Translations under genes and position numbers: made by a program
Shown here: positions 59,703-64,000 of the stretch, piece after piece
Position numbering within the stretch: position 1 is the first letter of the stretch
Layout: every line of letters begins with the position of its first letter
Assembly (NCBI GenBank): GCA_002337145.1
Contig: DDFK01000001.1
Coordinates: 682,001-746,000, forward strand
Length of the DNA: 64,000 nt
Source of the DNA: Chitinophagaceae bacterium UBA1930
Lineage (GTDB): Bacteria > Bacteroidota > Bacteroidia > Chitinophagales > Chitinophagaceae
Direction: 5' to 3'
The notes under the pieces: model-generated
The model's input: the letters and a program-made list of their open reading frames with translations, nothing else
What the model was told of the DNA's origin: nothing
The model's database searches: none

Positions 59703-60116
59703 ATGTACGAGAGCACAACACAGGTAAGGGTACGCTATGCAGAAACAGACCAGATGAATGTGGTTTATTATGGCAACTATGCACAGTATTTTGAAGTGGG
59801 CCGAGTGGAAAGCATACGCCAGTTGGGTTATACCTATAAGGATATGGAGCAGCAAGGCGTTATTATGCCCGTGGTGGAAATGCAGGTAAAATATTTACGC
59901 CCCGCTACCTATGATGATTTGATAACGATAAAGACACAGATACGTGAGCTGCCACATGACCACCAGATAACTTTTTACCAGGAAGTTTTTAATGAAGCTG
60001 GCAAGTTGCTTACCTCTGGCAAAGTGGTGCTGTATTTTTTGGATGCAGCAACCAGAAGAAAAACAACCATGCCTGCAGCCATGCATGAAAAGATAGAGCA
60101 TTATTTTAGTAAGTAG
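59703..60116 (+). CDS. acyl-CoA thioesterase, YbgC/FadM family
   Basis: Hot-dog fold thioesterase of 137 residues. ATG at 59703 is chosen, since the conserved core starts with STTQVRVRYAETDQMNVVYY; the upstream in-frame 40 residues are not conserved-looking. The catalytic Asp16 lies in AETDQMNVVYYGNY, followed by YFEVGRVE and VVEMQVKYLRPATYDD. Such enzymes hydrolyse acyl-CoA thioesters, with YbgC linked to the Tol-Pal system. The substrate is unknown. TAACTTTA, one base off consensus, lies 15 bp before the ATG. Confidence 0.9.
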   Translation: MYESTTQVRVRYAETDQMNVVYYGNYAQYFEVGRVESIRQLGYTYKDMEQQGVIMPVVEMQVKYLRPATYDDLITIKTQIRELPHDHQITFYQEVFNEAGKLLTSGKVVLYFLDAATRRKTTMPAAMHEKIEHYFSK

Positions 60117-60125
60117 TAAGAACTA

Positions 60126-60171
60126 CAAAGGGCACGAAATGAAAAATTCTATTTTCACTTTGTGCCCTTTG
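60126..60171. terminator. 20-bp hairpin after the thioesterase
   Basis: Arms 60126-60145 and 60152-60171 pair over 20 bp with one mismatch and one G-T pair (CAAAGGGCAC core). It separates the thioesterase (+) from the DUF6526 gene (-). Confidence 0.7.
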
Positions 60172-60205
60172 TGGTAAGTAACTGCTTTTGTTTGTCGTTT
60201 ATTGG

Positions 60206-60634
60206 TTAAGCCCTATGATGATCGGCCTTCCATTTTTTAATATGCTGCTTAATTGCTTTGCTGGATAAATTTTCCGTAACTGTTTTTTCTGCAAGCCCCG
60301 CAAGTTCCTCATCTGCTGCAAAACGCAATGCAATAATCTGGCTCATACGTAAGCTATTGCTTAAAGGCTTGCCAGTTAAAATAAAATGGCGGAAGTTCTC
60401 TTCTGCACGTATGGCCCTGTCCTGTGCCTTTAGGGCAAATGTGCGGGAGAAATACCAAACCAGCCCCACTAAAACGGTCAACGCAAAAATGAGACAGGAT
60501 GAATAAGTATTCTGTTTTGCATTGAACCATAAATTGATGGATGCACCAATTAATATGGCCAATAAAAGTGCACTTGCAATAAAATGGTACAGGGGCACAT
60601 AACGGCTATGGTTGCTGAAATTTTGCTCTTTCAT
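60206..60634 (-). CDS. DUF6526 family membrane protein
   Basis: A 142-residue protein with two transmembrane helices (about 16-35 and 44-62) and a cytoplasmic helical tail with the conserved-looking block RMSQIIALRFAADEELAGL and LSSKAIKQHIKKWKADHHR. The family is Bacteroidota-typical and of unknown function. Family name recalled, not checked. Single gene. Confidence 0.75.
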   Translation of the reverse strand: MKEQNFSNHSRYVPLYHFIASALLLAILIGASINLWFNAKQNTYSSCLIFALTVLVGLVWYFSRTFALKAQDRAIRAEENFRHFILTGKPLSNSLRMSQIIALRFAADEELAGLAEKTVTENLSSKAIKQHIKKWKADHHRA

Positions 60635-60799
60635 ACAATTGTTTTGGGTTGATGATTTTTAAAGCTACAAACAATTAAACTTATAATACAAAAAACTGTA
60701 CCATCAAATTATTATGTACAATAATAAGTCCACATGCTGCCTTGCGGCATGCAATCAGTGTGCATCCATTCAACCCGTGTCATCCGTGTGCCACCAAAT

Positions 60800-62212
60800 T
60801 CACTTCAACTCATCCAGCACCACAAACATTTTCTTTACCACGCTACTGGCAGCACCGTCAAAATTGTTCACAATAATAGCAATGGTATATTCCGTTCCGT
60901 CTTTTGCTTTGTGGTAGCCTGCAAAACTTTTTGCGCCACCAATGGTTCCGCTTTTCAGTTTCATTTGGTTATAGGTGGGCAATGCTTCATAAAAACTCGC
61001 AAACCATTCCCTTGTCCGGGCATATTGCAAAGCCGTTACCAAACTGTTTGCGGTAACACGGTTCTGTGGCGATAGGCCACTGCCATCTATCATGCGTAAG
61101 GCCGATTTTTCAATGCCCCTTTCTTGCCAAAACCTTCTTACAATGGCAACACCAGAATCGGTACTGCCAAAACCTGTTTTCTCATAAGCAATGGTTTTAA
61201 TAAACGCTTCGCCATACAGGTTCACGCTGCGGCTTAAAAAATGGAAGTTCACACTGTCTAACGTTGGCGAATAATACGTATAAAATGTTTTGTAAGCAAT
61301 GGGCAGGTCTTTCTTTTCTATAACAGAGCTATTAAACGAACCCACATACCTGCTTTTGCCAATGCCTTCTTTTTCCATTGCCTGGGCCAATGCATTTACC
61401 ATGTTTAACGATGGGTTGGGTACCGAGCCTGCAATGCTTAAATTTTTACTATCAATACCAACAGTGCCCCTTATATAACCTGCATTGCTGTAGGGTGGCA
61501 GGTACACGTATGCATTGTCGCCCGTTTTGGGCCTGCCCGTTACCAGTTCATTTTCCAGGTAAATATCTTCGTTACCCAATGCACGCACATCCATTTTCAC
61601 TTTTGCCCCAATGCTATCACCTGCTTTCAACTTCAATTCGTATTGATTCTCGCCCCAGTTCAATGCACTTATACCAGCACCATAATAATTACCAATATCG
61701 TCCCATATCCAGCCACCGGGTATGGTGGCACTCTCCCACTTCCTATCATACCCCAAAGTATATTCTGCATATTTTTTAATGCCTATGCTCTTCATAGCGG
61801 CTATCCACTGTTTATACAGGGTATCTGGTTTTGTGGCCGCATACCGCCAGCTGCCCAATGTGGGGTCGCCATAGCCAATAATATACAAGGCACTGTTTAG
61901 CGTGTCGTTGTTTATTTCGCCATCGTAACCCAGTTCCGTTTTCCATCGGTAGTTTTTGCCCAGTATATCCAATGCAGCAATACTGGTAAAAACCTTCTGG
62001 CAGCTTGCAGGTGCAAGTCCCATTTCTGCATTCAAGTTATAAACCACTTCTTTGGTATTGCTGTTTACCACATAGAGGCCCATAATGGCATGCTTCATAC
62101 TGCTATCCTGCAACATAGTCTTTACGGCTGCATCTAACCGCTGCGTAACATTTTGCGAAAAAGCATGTAGGGTCATCCATAATGCACCCACCAATAATCC
62201 AAGTGTTTTCAT
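60800..62212 (-). CDS. dacB: D-alanyl-D-alanine carboxypeptidase/endopeptidase (PBP4)
   Basis: Peptidase S13 penicillin-binding protein that trims and cleaves peptidoglycan cross-links in the periplasm. From the ATG at 62212 it has 470 residues and a signal peptide (LGLLVGALWMTLHAFS). The active-site Ser70-x-x-Lys73 lies in APASCQKVF, the SxN-type motif in IDGSGLSPQNRV, and the KTG-type motif as KSGT in KLKSGTIGGAKSFAGY. The large insertion typical of S13 enzymes is present between the first two. It is single and divergent from cinA. A TTG two codons upstream is an alternative start. Confidence 0.93.
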   Translation of the reverse strand: MKTLGLLVGALWMTLHAFSQNVTQRLDAAVKTMLQDSSMKHAIMGLYVVNSNTKEVVYNLNAEMGLAPASCQKVFTSIAALDILGKNYRWKTELGYDGEINNDTLNSALYIIGYGDPTLGSWRYAATKPDTLYKQWIAAMKSIGIKKYAEYTLGYDRKWESATIPGGWIWDDIGNYYGAGISALNWGENQYELKLKAGDSIGAKVKMDVRALGNEDIYLENELVTGRPKTGDNAYVYLPPYSNAGYIRGTVGIDSKNLSIAGSVPNPSLNMVNALAQAMEKEGIGKSRYVGSFNSSVIEKKDLPIAYKTFYTYYSPTLDSVNFHFLSRSVNLYGEAFIKTIAYEKTGFGSTDSGVAIVRRFWQERGIEKSALRMIDGSGLSPQNRVTANSLVTALQYARTREWFASFYEALPTYNQMKLKSGTIGGAKSFAGYHKAKDGTEYTIAIIVNNFDGAASSVVKKMFVVLDELK

Positions 62213-62334
62213 GTACAAACAAGTTTTTTAAAATGAACCCTTACCTACAATCATTACGCTTTTAGTAAGTGGCGGCATGGCCCATTTATCATTTACCGTA
62301 TTACTTTGCAGTGAAATTAGCAGAACGGATTTGT

Positions 62335-63591
62335 ATGAAAAAACTATTTGCATCTATCATAACCATTGGCGACGAATTGCTGATCGGTCAAGTAATTGAT
62401 ACCAACAGTGCATTTATTGCACAGGAACTGAACAAGATTGGCGTACCCGTAAAACATAGGCTGGCCGTGGGCGATGGCTATGAAGATATATGGAACGCAT
62501 TGGACGAGGAAAGCAAACATGCCGATATCATTCTATTGACAGGCGGCCTTGGCCCTACTGCTGATGATATAACCAAACCTTTGCTGTGCGAATATTTTGG
62601 TGGAAAGATGGTACTGGATGAACCTACATTGGCACACGTGCAATACCTGTTTGAAAAAGTGTTTAACCGCACCGGCCCATTGCTGGAGCGTAACAGGAAG
62701 CAGGCCGAAGTACCCGATGTATGTACCGTTTTAAAAAATGAAGTAGGCACGGCCCCCGGCATGCTGTTTGAAAAAAACGGCACCATTTTTATAGCCATGC
62801 CCGGTGTGCCACACGAAATGAAATGGATAACCACGCACCATGTAATACCCATTATACAGCAAAAATTCGAGACCGGATTTATTGAGCACCGCACCCTGCT
62901 TACCCAAGGCATTGGCGAAAGCATGCTAGCCGAGCTGATAAAGGAATGGGAAGAAAAAATACCGTCACATATAAAACTGGCCTACCTGCCCAACTATGGC
63001 ATGGTAAGACTTCGCCTAACGGGCAACAGCTTTGACAAAGCCACTTTGAACAACGAATTGGATGCCCAGTTTGCACAACTGAAAACATTGGTACAGGAGT
63101 TTTTAGTGGTAGATGAAGACATACCGTTAGAGCAGGCCGTGGCCAAATTGCTAAAAGAACGGAAACAGACCCTAGCCACAGCCGAAAGCTGCACGGGTGG
63201 ACACATTGCATCGTTGTTTACCGCACATTCCGGGGCAAGCAGTTTCTTTACGGGCAGTGTGGTTTGCTACGACAACAAAATAAAAACGCAACTGCTGGGT
63301 GTAAGCAACGAGATACTTACTACCGTGGGTGCCGTAAGCCAACAAACCGTAACCCTTATGGCGGCCAACATTATAAAACTAATGGATACCGATTATGCCA
63401 TTGCTGTAAGCGGCATTATGGGCCCGGGCGGTGCTACCGACGAGAAACCAGTGGGCCAAGTATGGATTGCCGTTGCCAACAGGCAGCAGGTAGTTGCACA
63501 GCAATTCAATTTCAGGTTCGACAGGACCAGGAACATACATATTACCGCCATCAATGCCATTAATATGCTGCGTAAGTTGATTGTTGCCTAA
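62335..63591 (+). CDS. cinA: CinA: competence/damage-inducible protein, nicotinamide-nucleotide amidase
   Basis: A 418-residue two-domain protein. ATG at 62335 gives MKKLFASIITIGDELLIGQV. The N-terminal MoCF-type COG1058 domain (about 1-165; GDELLIGQVIDTNSAF, TGGLGPTADDITK) and the C-terminal amidase domain (about 255-415; TLATAESCTGGHIASLF, GSVVCYDNKIKTQLLGV, VSGIMGPGGATDEKPVG) are both complete. The C-terminal domain deamidates nicotinamide mononucleotide for pyridine recycling; the N-terminal part has ADP-ribose pyrophosphatase activity in homologues. TTACTTTG, one base off consensus, lies 26 bp before the start. Confidence 0.95.
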   Translation: MKKLFASIITIGDELLIGQVIDTNSAFIAQELNKIGVPVKHRLAVGDGYEDIWNALDEESKHADIILLTGGLGPTADDITKPLLCEYFGGKMVLDEPTLAHVQYLFEKVFNRTGPLLERNRKQAEVPDVCTVLKNEVGTAPGMLFEKNGTIFIAMPGVPHEMKWITTHHVIPIIQQKFETGFIEHRTLLTQGIGESMLAELIKEWEEKIPSHIKLAYLPNYGMVRLRLTGNSFDKATLNNELDAQFAQLKTLVQEFLVVDEDIPLEQAVAKLLKERKQTLATAESCTGGHIASLFTAHSGASSFFTGSVVCYDNKIKTQLLGVSNEILTTVGAVSQQTVTLMAANIIKLMDTDYAIAVSGIMGPGGATDEKPVGQVWIAVANRQQVVAQQFNFRFDRTRNIHITAINAINMLRKLIVA

Positions 63592-63734
63592 CCTTGACGG
63601 GGTTAACGAGCAATATTCAGTTTACCAATAAGCCAATTAACCGTAACACCAGTACCAACTCCGTAACAGGTTCAACGATTAAACATTCGAGCCTTAAACT
63701 TTAAACCCCAACTATTTACCTATTTACCGATACC

Positions 63735-63772
63735 AAAAAGCCGTTACGCACTAGTTGCATAACGGCTTTTTT
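63735..63772. terminator. bidirectional terminator after cinA
   Basis: A 12-bp stem (63735-63746 with 63760-63771, AAAAAGCCGTTA arm) is followed by TTTTTT on the plus strand and by T-rich sequence on the minus strand. It lies 143 bp after the cinA stop and 24 bp beyond the stop of the minus-strand partial gene. Confidence 0.8.
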
Positions 63773-63796
63773 AATGTACCCCAATTTGCCCGGCTG

Positions 63797-64000
63797 TTAT
63801 GGCAGCAAGATAGGTATGCTACCAAAAGCACCTGTACCGGCAATTTGCCAGCTTGCAATGGCATTGTTGGCCGTAACCGGAAAACCATTGGCAATGGTGC
63901 TACCTGTGCCGGCACTTTGGTTATGGAAATCGGTGTTTGGCCAATCCACACTTACTAGGTACCATGATTGCGTACCTGTTGCCAACCCGGTAAAAGTTTT
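63797..64000 (-). CDS. 3' end of an unknown gene, cut by the window edge
   Basis: The last 67 codons of a minus-strand gene are visible. The frame is open from the window edge to a TAA at 63797, and the encoded tail (SWYLVSVDWPNTDFHNQSAG, then ANNAIASWQIAGTGAFGSIP) is rich in Gly, Thr and Asn, as in exported beta-rich proteins. No T9SS sorting domain is seen at the C-terminus. The start and family are outside the window. Confidence 0.5.
   Translation of the reverse strand, partial: KTFTGLATGTQSWYLVSVDWPNTDFHNQSAGTGSTIANGFPVTANNAIASWQIAGTGAFGSIPILLP

Overview
The window reads as chromosomal DNA of a Bacteroidota species, most likely a Chitinophagaceae relative. This rests on type IX secretion signatures (a PorP/SprF-like protein and a cargo protein with a C-terminal sorting domain), a TonB-dependent receptor with a carboxypeptidase-regulatory-like N-terminus, a GLPGLI-family protein, many small lipoproteins, and repeated upstream boxes matching the Bacteroidota promoter element TAnnTTTG. 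Genes are dense and mostly short operons or singletons. I see no phage, insertion sequence, CRISPR array or plasmid function.

Layout. 0.1-7.2 kb: enolase, a GldA-like ABC ATPase, small membrane proteins, an MHS-type MFS transporter with a tiny membrane partner, acetyl-CoA synthetase and a stand-alone receiver protein. 7.3-11.3 kb: a GLPGLI protein divergent from a histidine kinase/OmpR-type regulator pair, then a CAP-domain protein. 11.4-16 kb: kbl, a DUF1328 protein, a class D beta-lactamase homologue with an unknown partner and a polysaccharide deacetylase, flanked by two copies of a 94-bp repeat. 16-24 kb: korA without korB, two unknown secreted proteins, a YjbR/MmcQ protein, homogentisate dioxygenase and a lipobox-bearing TPR histidine kinase. 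24-27 kb: the translation/transcription operon tRNA-Thr(UGU)-Tyr-Gly-Thr(GGU)-tuf-tRNA-Trp-secE-nusG on the minus strand, without rplK after nusG. 27-36.5 kb: lipoproteins, a WD40/TolB-like protein, rpe, a T9SS cargo protein, a TonB-dependent receptor, a YitT protein and a SemiSWEET. 36.6-43 kb: a minus-strand block fabI, small membrane protein, recN, TPR protein, zinc-ribbon coiled coil and Nif3-like protein. 43-54.5 kb: a small coiled-coil protein, an unexplained minus-strand transcription unit at 43.5-43.8 kb, a NarL-type regulator, adenine deaminase, a DUF4139 protein, PorP/SprF, upp, DUF1963, a 3-methyladenine glycosylase and an EI24 protein. 54.6-64 kb: an outer-membrane barrel with a Lys/Ala-rich linker behind a 1013-residue TPR protein, a thioesterase, a DUF6526 protein, dacB (PBP4), cinA and the 3' end of a further gene.

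Most of this is core or lineage-typical content. The best candidates for something undescribed are: (1) the minus-strand unit at 43480-43813, which has a promoter box, internal repeats, small hairpins and a terminator but no usable start codon; (2) the paired 94-bp repeats with inverted ends; (3) a perfect 24-bp palindrome upstream of korA; (4) very long perfect hairpins between convergent genes; (5) promoter boxes abutting start codons, which predict leaderless mRNAs. All calls come from reading the sequence; no database search was possible.
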